From assembly GCF_013409785.1 (NCBI RefSeq), contig NZ_JACCBV010000001.1, forward strand, positions 1,488,001 to 1,552,000: a stretch of DNA of 64,000 bases, given 5' to 3'. The first letter of the stretch is position 1; every line of letters begins with the position of its first letter. Under the pieces are notes generated by a model. That model was not told where the DNA came from. It made no database searches and saw only the letters and a list, made by a program, of their open reading frames with translations. Origin of the DNA: Microbacterium immunditiarum (lineage in GTDB: Bacteria; Actinomycetota; Actinomycetes; Actinomycetales; Microbacteriaceae). The position numbers were made by a program, and so were the translations under genes. Below are positions 1 through 7,184 of the stretch, piece by piece.

Positions 1-431
1 TCGCGATAGCCCGGCCACTGCCGCTCGATGGTGGCCCACGCCGCGTCGAGCTCGTCGTCGGGGATGAGGGTCGCGTGGACGGCCATGCGGCGCCCGCGCA
101 CGGTGATCTCGGCGTCGGGGCGCGCGAGCAGGTTGTTCGTCCACGCGGGGTGGTTCCTGCCCGCGAAGTTCGTTCCGGCGACGATCGCGCGACCCCGGCC
201 GTCGGGCGTGTACATGAGCGGCGCGTCGCGCGGCTCGCCCGACTTCGCACCGATCGTGTGCAGCACGAGCGAGGGGACGATGAGCCCGCTCACCTGGACG
301 CGGCCCCGCGAGATCCACGACACGACCCGCTCGATCGGCGGCAGCAGCGTGGGGCCGATCCAGCGGCGGAAGACCCGCGTTCGCGAGAGGGGTGCGACCA
401 CGGCGCGGACGGCTTGCACAACACGGGACAT
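1..431 (-). CDS. Deazaflavin (F420)-dependent nitroreductase family protein, partial
   Basis: Reading the minus strand from ATG at 431 gives about 143 residues running off the left edge. The translation begins MSRVVQAVRAVVAPLSR and contains IGAKSGEPRDAPLMY, AGTNFAGRNHPAWTNNL and a C-terminal stretch ending in ERQWPGYR. These are the marks of the split-barrel deazaflavin-dependent nitroreductase family (Ddn-like), which transfers hydride from reduced F420 to quinones or other acceptors. About 10 C-terminal residues are probably missing, since family members are near 150 residues. It is divergent from the PAP2 gene, with 50 bp between the starts. The physiological substrate cannot be inferred. 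Family assignment is firm; F420 rather than FMN use is known for the family, not seen here. Confidence 0.85.
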   Translation of the reverse strand, partial: MSRVVQAVRAVVAPLSRTRVFRRWIGPTLLPPIERVVSWISRGRVQVSGLIVPSLVLHTIGAKSGEPRDAPLMYTPDGRGRAIVAGTNFAGRNHPAWTNNLLARPDAEITVRGRRMAVHATLIPDDELDAAWATIERQWPGYR

Positions 432-481
432 GGCGTCAATCCTGCCCTCGATCGACGGGGCGCGGGAGGCAGAATGGGGCG

Positions 482-1156
482 ATGGAACGCCCGACGACAC
501 GACCGGATGCCGCGCCGTCCCGCCTCATCGCCGTCACGATCGTGGGTGTCGGCCTCATCGGCCTCGGCGTGCTGCTCGGATGGGCGATCTTCCTGCGGGG
601 CGACGATCCGTTCGCGGTCGACGTGTGGTGGAACGACCTGCTCGTCGAGTGGTGGGTCCCCGCGATCGGCGGGTTCTCGCGCGTCATGAACTGGCTCGGC
701 GGGGGATGGTTCGGCGTGCTCGCCGTTCCGATCATCGGCGCCGGCGCGCTCGTGCTGCTGCGAAGGCCGTGGTCGGCGGCGTACTTCCTGGCGGCCGAGA
801 TCGGCTCGGTCGCGGTCGTGCAGGTGATGAAGCACGTCTTCGGTCGCGTGCGCCCCGACGAGATCCTCGTCCTCTCGGACGTCGGCTCCTACCCGTCGGG
901 GCACGTCGCGAACGCGGCGACGATCGCGACCGTGGCGGTCGTGCTGTTCCCGCGCCTCTCGGTCGTCGTCGCCGGGTCCGTATGGGTCCTGCTCATGGCC
1001 TTCAGCCGCACGTACCTCCACGCGCACTGGCTGAGCGACACGGTTGGAGGAGCGCTCGCAGGCACGGGCGCGGCGCTTGTCGTCGCGGCGGTGTTCTGGT
1101 CGCAGATCTCGCGAGAGCGGTCGGATGCCGCGGACCGCCGCATCGCCGTCGAGTAG
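482..1156 (+). CDS. PAP2-superfamily membrane phosphatase
   Basis: A 224-residue integral membrane protein with about six hydrophobic segments. It carries the three PAP2 signatures in order: KHVFGRVRPDE (KX6RP), YPSGH (PSGH) and SRTYLHAHWLSDT (SRX5HX3D), so the catalytic histidines and arginines are present. Such enzymes remove phosphate from lipid phosphates such as phosphatidic acid or undecaprenyl diphosphate on the outer face of the membrane; which one cannot be told here. I chose ATG 482 because the longer frame upstream is rich in Arg/His without membrane character. A CAGAAT hexamer at 470-475 sits 6 nt before the ATG, so the mRNA may be leaderless. Confidence 0.9.
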   Translation: MERPTTRPDAAPSRLIAVTIVGVGLIGLGVLLGWAIFLRGDDPFAVDVWWNDLLVEWWVPAIGGFSRVMNWLGGGWFGVLAVPIIGAGALVLLRRPWSAAYFLAAEIGSVAVVQVMKHVFGRVRPDEILVLSDVGSYPSGHVANAATIATVAVVLFPRLSVVVAGSVWVLLMAFSRTYLHAHWLSDTVGGALAGTGAALVVAAVFWSQISRERSDAADRRIAVE

Positions 1157-1216
1157 CACCTCGGCTCCGGCCTTCGCGGGACGACCCGCTCGCGCGCCCG
1201 TCGATAGGCTGTGGCC

Positions 1217-3223
1217 ATGTCAGCGCCCGCCTCGCCCGATCCCGCCGTCGCCGCAGCCGAAGCCGAGCTCGCGAGGCTCCGCGCCGAGGCGGAAGCGGCC
1301 GAAGCCCAGCTCAAGGCGGCTCAGGCGAGGGCGGCGCTCGCCGCGGCGGAGGCGGATGCCGCGAAGGCGCGCGCGGCGGGGGCGGACGCGCCTCCGGCGC
1401 AGGAGACGGCTCGGGCGAAGGACGAATCCCCCGCGGATGCTCCTACCCTCGCACCATCTCCTGCGTCCGAACCGGGGGCAGCGGCAGAGGAGCCGCAGCC
1501 CGCGCAACCGGAGGAGGAGAAGCCACCGGCGGAGGCATCCGTCGAATCCGCTCCTCCCGCCGCCACAACTCCTCCCGCGGCAGCCGCCGATGGTCCCCTC
1601 GATGCGGACGAGGTCGCCAAGGTCATTGCGGGGTACGCGTTCGAGGGCGAGACGCTCGACGTCGGAGCCCTCGTCAACGGCGACCCCGTGCCCGAGGCGC
1701 AGATCCGCATCCCGCTCGGGATGATGAACCGGCACGGCCTCGTCGCGGGAGCGACCGGAACAGGTAAGACCCGCACGCTGCAGGGGCTCGCGGAGCAGCT
1801 CGCGGCGAAGGGCGTCCCGGTGTTCGCGGCCGATATCAAGGGCGATCTCTCCGGTGTCGCGACGCCGGGCGAGGCGAACGAGAAGCTCCTCGACCGCACG
1901 CGCGGGATCGGGCAGGACTGGAAGCCCGAGGCATCCGTCACCGAGTTCTTCGCCCTCGGCGGGATCGGAAAGGGCGTCCCCGTGCGGGCGACGGTGTCGG
2001 GCTTCGGCCCGCTGCTGCTGAGCAAGGTGCTGGGGCTCAACGAGACGCAGGAGTCCAGCCTCGGCCTCGTGTTCCACTACGCCGACGAGAACGGCCTCGC
2101 GCTCGTCGACCTCTCCGACCTGCGCGCGGTGCTCACGTACCTGACGAGCGACGAGGGCAAGACCGAGCTCAAGAACCTCGGCGGGCTGTCGTCGGCGACG
2201 GCCGGCGTGATCCTGCGCGAGCTCATCACGTTCGCGGACGACGGCGCCGACGTGTTCTTCGGCGAGCCGGAGTTCGACGTGCAGGACTTCCTGCGTACGG
2301 CTCCCGACGGGCGGGGGATCATCTCGCTGCTCGAGGTTCCGGGCGTCGCCGACAAGCCCGCGCTGTTCTCGACATTCCTCATGTACCTGCTCGCCGAGCT
2401 GTTCGAGATCCTCCCCGAGGTTGGCGACCTGGACAAACCGAAGCTCGTGTTCTTCTTCGACGAGGCGCACCTGCTGTTCAAGGACGCGTCGAAGGACTTC
2501 CTCGCGGCGATCACTCAGACGGTGCGGCTCATCCGCTCGAAGGGCGTCGGCGTCTTCTTCGTGACGCAGACCCCGAAGGACGTCCCCTCGGATGTGCTCG
2601 CCCAGCTCGGCTCGCGCATCCAGCACGCGCTGCGCGCGTTCACACCCGACGACGCGAAGGCGCTGCGCGCGACGGTCGGCACGTACCCGAAGTCGGGTTA
2701 CGACCTCGAGCGCGTGCTGCAGGAGCTCGCGACCGGCGAGGCGATCGTCACGGTCATGAGCGAGAAGGGCGCGCCGACCCCGGTCGCGTGGACGCGCCTG
2801 CGCGCGCCGCAGGGCCTCATGTCGCCCACGCCCGATCCTGCGATCGAGCGTGCGATCCACGCGTCGCCGCTGCTCGCGAAGTACGGCACCGCGATCGACC
2901 GCGAGTCGGCGCGCGAGATCCTCACCGCGCGCATGAACGCGGCAGCGGAGGCGGAAGCCGCCGAGGAGGCCGCGCTCGCGAAGGCGAAGGCCGACGCCGA
3001 GTACGCGAAGCAGAAGGCCGCGATCGACAAGGCCGAGGCCGCCGCCGAGAAGAAGGCCCAGCAGGAGTACGAGCGGCTGCTCAAGAAGACGTCCGACAAG
3101 ACCCGCACGTCGCGCTCGTCGCGCGCCGAGAAGTCGCCGCTCGAGGAGATCCTGGGCTCGAAGGCGACCCAGACGATACTGGGGGGAGTGATCCGCGGCG
3201 TGTTCGGCACGGGTCGTCGCTGA
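1217..3223 (+). CDS. HerA-like / DUF853 ATPase with alanine-rich coiled-coil N-terminus
   Basis: 668 residues. Residues 1-60 are an Ala/Glu/Arg-rich coiled coil, 60-125 a low-complexity Pro/Ala/Glu linker, and from about 130 the DUF853 HerA-like ATPase domain. Walker A is GATGTGKT near residue 178-185 and Walker B is LVFFFDEAHLLF near 410. The C-terminus (about 570-640) is again a Lys/Ala/Glu coiled coil. The family is related to the FtsK/HerA translocases, but its cellular job is not established. TAGGCT at 1205-1210 lies 6 nt before ATG 1217, which suggests a leaderless start there; GTG 1211 would add two residues. The linker holds one arm pair of a dispersed repeat (1398-1465). Confidence 0.9.
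   Translation: MSAPASPDPAVAAAEAELARLRAEAEAAEAQLKAAQARAALAAAEADAAKARAAGADAPPAQETARAKDESPADAPTLAPSPASEPGAAAEEPQPAQPEEEKPPAEASVESAPPAATTPPAAAADGPLDADEVAKVIAGYAFEGETLDVGALVNGDPVPEAQIRIPLGMMNRHGLVAGATGTGKTRTLQGLAEQLAAKGVPVFAADIKGDLSGVATPGEANEKLLDRTRGIGQDWKPEASVTEFFALGGIGKGVPVRATVSGFGPLLLSKVLGLNETQESSLGLVFHYADENGLALVDLSDLRAVLTYLTSDEGKTELKNLGGLSSATAGVILRELITFADDGADVFFGEPEFDVQDFLRTAPDGRGIISLLEVPGVADKPALFSTFLMYLLAELFEILPEVGDLDKPKLVFFFDEAHLLFKDASKDFLAAITQTVRLIRSKGVGVFFVTQTPKDVPSDVLAQLGSRIQHALRAFTPDDAKALRATVGTYPKSGYDLERVLQELATGEAIVTVMSEKGAPTPVAWTRLRAPQGLMSPTPDPAIERAIHASPLLAKYGTAIDRESAREILTARMNAAAEAEAAEEAALAKAKADAEYAKQKAAIDKAEAAAEKKAQQEYERLLKKTSDKTRTSRSSRAEKSPLEEILGSKATQTILGGVIRGVFGTGRR
1398..1465. repeat. 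Inverted repeat CGCAGGAGA ... TCTCCTGCG inside a coding linker
   Basis: Arms at 1398-1406 and 1457-1465 are perfect 9-bp complements about 50 nt apart. The right end, CGCACCATCTCCTGCG, recurs at 54935-54949 in non-coding DNA with a matching left arm. Here it encodes part of the low-complexity linker of the HerA-like ATPase. Confidence 0.55.
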
Positions 3224-3252
3224 GCGGGCTGGAGGCTTCGGAGAGACCGGGC

Positions 3253-3882
3253 GTGCGCAGGGCCATCGTCGTCGCGGCGCTCGCGCTCGCCCTCGCGACG
3301 ACGGCGGCGGGCGCGGTGGCGGTCGCGCTGGGCGCGGCATCCGTCACATCGGAATCGACGGATGCCCCACCAGCCCACGCGGCCCTCGGCGACGTCTCGC
3401 CCGACGACTACTGCTACGTCGAGGCGATGATCTACTACCGCGTCGAGGAGACCGAGCTCGCCCGGACGCTCCTGCGGAAGGACGGCGTCTCCGCCGACGT
3501 GAGCGCGCACGCGCAGGAGCTGCTCGCGCGCGACGCCGCCGAGCTCGACGAGTTCCGTGAGTGGTACGTGTCGTGGGCGGACGCGCGCCCTGTCGAGCCG
3601 CCCGAAGAGGGCGTCTGCGCAGGCCACGGCACGGATCACGCGCAGATGCCCGGAATGCCGTCGTGGAGCCGTCAACGCGCGCTCGCCGACGCGGCCCCAC
3701 CCGACGCCGAGCGGGAGTTCGTGGGCATTCTCCGCGCTCAGAACGAGGGGCTCGCAGCGCTCGTGACGCTCATCATCGAGGCAGACCCGCACCCACGTGT
3801 CGCCGAATCGGCCGAGCGCGTGCTGGCCGAGGCATCCGTCGATCTTGAGGCGCTCGAACGGCTGGCGGCCGCACTGCGCTGA
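3253..3882 (+). CDS. DUF305-like exported protein lacking the paired histidines
   Basis: 209 residues starting at GTG 3253, with GGAGAG about 7 nt upstream. Residues 1-35 form an uncleaved-looking hydrophobic N-terminal segment or signal peptide. YCYVEAMIYYRVEE near residue 55 aligns with YCYVEAMVPHHEQA of the DUF305 protein at 9143-9838, but the HH pair typical of DUF305 is replaced by YY. Two degenerate repeats follow, as in the paralogue. DUF305 is a four-helix ferritin-like domain often found with copper genes; its reaction is unknown. Loss of the histidines suggests this copy no longer binds metal in the usual way. It follows the ATPase gene by 29 bp and may be cotranscribed with it. Confidence 0.75.
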   Translation: MRRAIVVAALALALATTAAGAVAVALGAASVTSESTDAPPAHAALGDVSPDDYCYVEAMIYYRVEETELARTLLRKDGVSADVSAHAQELLARDAAELDEFREWYVSWADARPVEPPEEGVCAGHGTDHAQMPGMPSWSRQRALADAAPPDAEREFVGILRAQNEGLAALVTLIIEADPHPRVAESAERVLAEASVDLEALERLAAALR

Positions 3883-3902
3883 CCGGGCGAGGGGGCGCGG
3901 TC

Positions 3903-4670
3903 TCAGGAGAAGGGGACCGGATGCCCCTGCCCGAGCGCCCGCAGCGAGCGAGCCGCGTCACGGAGCGCGCCGAGATGCCGGGCCGCGAGCGAGAACCGCG
4001 AGACGGGAGTCGAGAGCGTGAGGGCGCCGATCGCGTGACCGTCGTCGTCGGTGATCGACACGGCGAGGCATCCGCGACCGGCCGACAGCCCGCCGACCTG
4101 CTCGGCGTAGCCGCGCGCGGCGTAGGCGGCGTGGATCGCGGACACGACCTCCGACGGCGGCGTCACGCGCCACCGCTCCACCATGACTCCCGGGGGCTCG
4201 GGCCGGGTCGGCTGCTCGACGAGCCACACGTGACCGGGCGCGGAGCGCGTCGGGTCGCTCAAGAAGCTCGCGCGGTCGGAGAGCGGCTGGGTCGGATCCT
4301 CGTCGACGATCGCGAGGCCCGACCGGTGGAAGACGACCAGGTGGACGGCTTCGCCCGTCGCGCTTCGGACCCCGTCGAGCACGTCGCGATGCGCGGGGCG
4401 GCGGTGCGCGTCGACGATGGCCGCGAGCTCGAGGACGCGTGCGCCGAGGAGGAACCCGGAGAAGTCCGGCCGGCGCACGAGGTAGCCGTCCCGCACGAGA
4501 GCGTTGACCGTGCGGTAGACCGTCGCGCGCGGCGCGCCGACCGCTCGCGCGATGTCGGCCGCCGTGATGCCGTGGTGGTGGCCTGCGACCTGCTCGAGCA
4601 CTTCGAGGGCGAGCCCGAGCCCCTTCTCCCCGAGGCGGGCGGGGGAGGCCGCGGACCCGTCGACGCTCAT
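3903..4670 (-). CDS. IclR-family transcriptional regulator
   Basis: 255 residues starting at ATG 4670. The N-terminal winged helix reads ITAADIARAVGAPRATVYRTVNALVRDGYLV (about residues 35-65; given as the HTH core), followed by an IclR effector domain with GEAVHLVVFHRSG and a C-terminal ALTLSTP strand. The start overlaps the permease stop by four bases (ATGA at 4667-4670), so the two are translationally coupled. The regulator therefore most likely controls the permease operon it belongs to, possibly sensing the transported amino acid or a derivative. HTH assignment is firm; the ligand is unknown. Confidence 0.88.
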   Translation of the reverse strand: MSVDGSAASPARLGEKGLGLALEVLEQVAGHHHGITAADIARAVGAPRATVYRTVNALVRDGYLVRRPDFSGFLLGARVLELAAIVDAHRRPAHRDVLDGVRSATGEAVHLVVFHRSGLAIVDEDPTQPLSDRASFLSDPTRSAPGHVWLVEQPTRPEPPGVMVERWRVTPPSEVVSAIHAAYAARGYAEQVGGLSAGRGCLAVSITDDDGHAIGALTLSTPVSRFSLAARHLGALRDAARSLRALGQGHPVPFS

Positions 4671-6109
4671 CGCGGAACCTCGCCGTCCCCGCCGATCGTG
4701 TCCGACGCGACGGCCCAGTCGTGCACGCCGACTCTCTCGATGACGCCCGTGCCGCGCCGGAGGCGCACCATCCCGGCGGACGAGACGAGGCCGAGGATGG
4801 CGAGCACGGCGACGAGCCCGATCGGGTCGGTCGCCGTCGTCGACGCCACGGCGGTGCAGAGCACTGCGAGGAGGGCGGTGCCCGCGACCGTGGACAGGAC
4901 CGCCGCGCCCGTCGTCAGCTCGCCGATGCGCGCGAGGAAGACCGGCGCCGCGACGCACACGAGGGCGTAGGCGAGGAGGAACCCGATCATTCCCGCTGGT
5001 GATGTGACGATCCGCAGGTCGTCGCGCGATCCGCCCAGCAGCAGGACGGCCGACGGCACGGAGAGGACGACGAGGGCGATGAGGATCGCGCCCGCCGCGG
5101 GCACACCGCGCGGCGAGACCCGGCCGAAGACCCCGGGGATGACGCCTTCGCGGCTCAATGCGAAGGCAAGCCGTGTCGCGGCGTTCGTCATCGCGAGCGA
5201 GCACGCGAGGAACGACGTCGCGACGATGAGGTCGACGAACCAGCCGATGCCCGCGGCTGATGCCCACGGCCCGGTCGGGTCGTCGGCGACGAGTGCGAGC
5301 TGAGCCGCGGTCCCGACGAGGACGACCGCCCCGGTCGCGAAGACGCTCACGAGGATGCCCCGCGGGACGGACGCGAAGGGACGCCGCGACTCCGGGCCGA
5401 GCGCGGCGCCGCTCTCGAACCCCACGAACCCGATGAGCGCGAACGCGATGCCGACCATGACGATGTCGGGCGAGAACTCCGTGGGCCGTGGCACGAGCGG
5501 GGCGAGGTCCCAGCCGGTGGACGAAAGCGCCGCGAACGAGATCGCGAGGACCGCCGCGACCGCGATCGTCTCGAGGACGAGCAGGATCCGCGTCGACATC
5601 CGCAGCCCCCGGGCGATGACCCCGGCGGTGATCACGGTCGTGCACACCATCACCGCCACCGCGACGCCGGCGATCGACCCGGGCTCGCTCGTCACCAGTC
5701 CCGCGATCCGCATCGCGCCGGAGGAGAGGGTGTTCATCGCGATCGCGAGATAGCCCATCGCGAGCGCCGAGCCACCGACGATGCCGGCCCAGGGGCCGAG
5801 CCCGCGGGTCGTGAAGGTGTACAGCGACCCCGTGCTTGAGATCCGGCGCGAGAACATGCCGATCACGAGCGCGACCGCGACGACGAGGCCCACCGTGAGG
5901 ACGAGCTCGGTGAAGGCGAGCGAGCCGCTCCGGCCGAACTGGGCTCCCGGATGCACGAGCATGACGCCCGCCGGCGCCGTGGCCGCGATGGACTGCGCGA
6001 CGACGTCCACGACGCTCGCGTGGCGGCGGTGCAGTCCCGCGAACGGCGACTCGCGCGTGAGGTCGAGACGGGGCCGTCCGCGTCGGATCGCGTCGGCGAG
6101 GGCGCTCAT
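4667..6109 (-). CDS. APC-family amino acid permease
   Basis: 480 residues with about twelve hydrophobic segments. Near residue 40-80 the TM1 region contains VMLVHPGAQFG and later SGSLAFTELVLTVG; mid-protein GFVGFESGAALGPESRRPF is the typical APC segment between TM6 and TM7, and SREGVIPGVFGRVSPRGVP matches the loop of amino acid/polyamine transporters. It should be a proton- or exchange-driven importer in the cytoplasmic membrane. ATG 6109 is preceded by AAGGAG with a 6-7 nt spacer. It heads a two-gene operon with the IclR regulator. Substrate specificity is not readable. Confidence 0.88.
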   Translation of the reverse strand: MSALADAIRRGRPRLDLTRESPFAGLHRRHASVVDVVAQSIAATAPAGVMLVHPGAQFGRSGSLAFTELVLTVGLVVAVALVIGMFSRRISSTGSLYTFTTRGLGPWAGIVGGSALAMGYLAIAMNTLSSGAMRIAGLVTSEPGSIAGVAVAVMVCTTVITAGVIARGLRMSTRILLVLETIAVAAVLAISFAALSSTGWDLAPLVPRPTEFSPDIVMVGIAFALIGFVGFESGAALGPESRRPFASVPRGILVSVFATGAVVLVGTAAQLALVADDPTGPWASAAGIGWFVDLIVATSFLACSLAMTNAATRLAFALSREGVIPGVFGRVSPRGVPAAGAILIALVVLSVPSAVLLLGGSRDDLRIVTSPAGMIGFLLAYALVCVAAPVFLARIGELTTGAAVLSTVAGTALLAVLCTAVASTTATDPIGLVAVLAILGLVSSAGMVRLRRGTGVIERVGVHDWAVASDTIGGDGEVPR

Positions 6110-6336
6110 TCGGGCTCCTTCCGCGGCCGACCCTACTCACGGGTCGTTGCGCGGATGCTCATGGACTGTTTCGAGTTCGTGAAACCGGGTGAGACGCGGA
6201 TGCCCGCACAGACTCCACCTGTCTCATCCCGTGTTCGAAAGGCGTTCGTCCCTCAACACGCCGGTGAAACAGCTCTCTCGAAGAATCGCGGCGAGGGCGC
6301 TGACCGCGCTCCGCCCCCGCACCGAAAGGAACCTCT
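6110..6336. promoter_or_regulatory. Divergent intergenic region with candidate operator
   Basis: This 227-bp gap separates the permease operon from the amine oxidase genes. It contains GTTTC-N8-GAAAC at 6168-6185, a short inverted repeat that could be an IclR-type operator, and a ribosome binding site AAAGGAAC just before GTG 6337. No clear -35/-10 pair is visible. Assignment to the IclR protein at 3903-4670 is inference only. Confidence 0.3.
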
Positions 6337-7167
6337 GTGACAGAGCCTCAGATCTCGCCGGCGGCTGATCCGCCTCCGCCGCGGCGTCGCAGGTGGCTCA
6401 CGCCGCGCACGCTGGGCATCGCGTCCGCCGTGTCGGCCGGAGCCGCAGCGGTGGCCCTCGTCTTCGCGACGCAGGTCGCCGTGCAGGCGACGTCTACCCC
6501 GCCCGACGCGACGTCCACGCCGATCGCCGCCGACAGCACCGACGACGACGCCCCCGAGAAGGCGGGGACGCCCATCGAACCGCCCACTCAGCTCCCAGCC
6601 GTCAACGACAAGCTCACCGGCTCGGAGGTCGAGTACGTCCGCTACCTCGGTGCACAGCACCCCGACTTCGCGGCCGGACGCGACGTGTTCGGAGGGGACG
6701 GAATGCAGTTCCTCTCCACCGATGTCGCCGAGCCCTCCGCCTACAGCGACGGGCACCGCCGGCTCATCTCGCTCTACTACGACTACGCCACGGACGAGAC
6801 CGTGAGCATGGTCGTGGACGTGGCGGCGCAGACGGTCGAGTCGGTGCAGCGCGCCCAGGGGACGCAGCCCGCGCCCACCGACGCCGAGACCGCGCACGCG
6901 TGGCAGCTGCTGCTCGAGTCCGAGCTCAGGGAGCCGGTCGCGGAGGAGTTCGCCGGCCTCACCGGCGGATCCGCGCTCACGCCGCAGTCGAACGAGATCG
7001 AGCTCACGGCGCACTCGTTCAGCGCTGACGCGGGCACCTTCGGGGCCGAGCAGTGCGGCATCCAGCGGTGCGTCCAGGTGCTCGCGCAGGTCGACGGCGG
7101 CGCCTTCCTCACGACGAGCACCATCGTCGTCAACCTCTCCACCCAGTCCGTCCTGCCCATCTCATGA
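6337..7167 (+). CDS. Membrane-anchored protein resembling copper amine oxidase N-terminal domains
   Basis: 276 residues starting at GTG 6337 behind AAAGGAAC. A short cytoplasmic Pro/Arg stretch is followed by one hydrophobic segment (about 28-50), a Thr/Pro/Asp spacer, and a globular exported domain. LISLYYDYATDETVSMVVDV and the later STIVVNLSTQSV look like the alpha/beta N2/N3 domains that precede the catalytic domain of copper amine oxidases (in full-length enzymes these sit on the same chain). Its stop overlaps the ATG at 7164 of the next frame (ATGA). I infer that it is the detached N-terminal half of the neighbouring oxidase, or a partner of it. No catalytic residues are expected or seen here. 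Confidence 0.6.
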   Translation: MTEPQISPAADPPPPRRRRWLTPRTLGIASAVSAGAAAVALVFATQVAVQATSTPPDATSTPIAADSTDDDAPEKAGTPIEPPTQLPAVNDKLTGSEVEYVRYLGAQHPDFAAGRDVFGGDGMQFLSTDVAEPSAYSDGHRRLISLYYDYATDETVSMVVDVAAQTVESVQRAQGTQPAPTDAETAHAWQLLLESELREPVAEEFAGLTGGSALTPQSNEIELTAHSFSADAGTFGAEQCGIQRCVQVLAQVDGGAFLTTSTIVVNLSTQSVLPIS

Positions 7168-7184
7168 CAACGGAGAACAGCCGA

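Noticed and set aside
3903..6140. A single 745-residue IclR fusion protein
   Set aside because: The upstream part is the wrong frame of the permease; the permease frame shows membrane segments and ends in an ATGA overlap with a normal IclR start at 4670.
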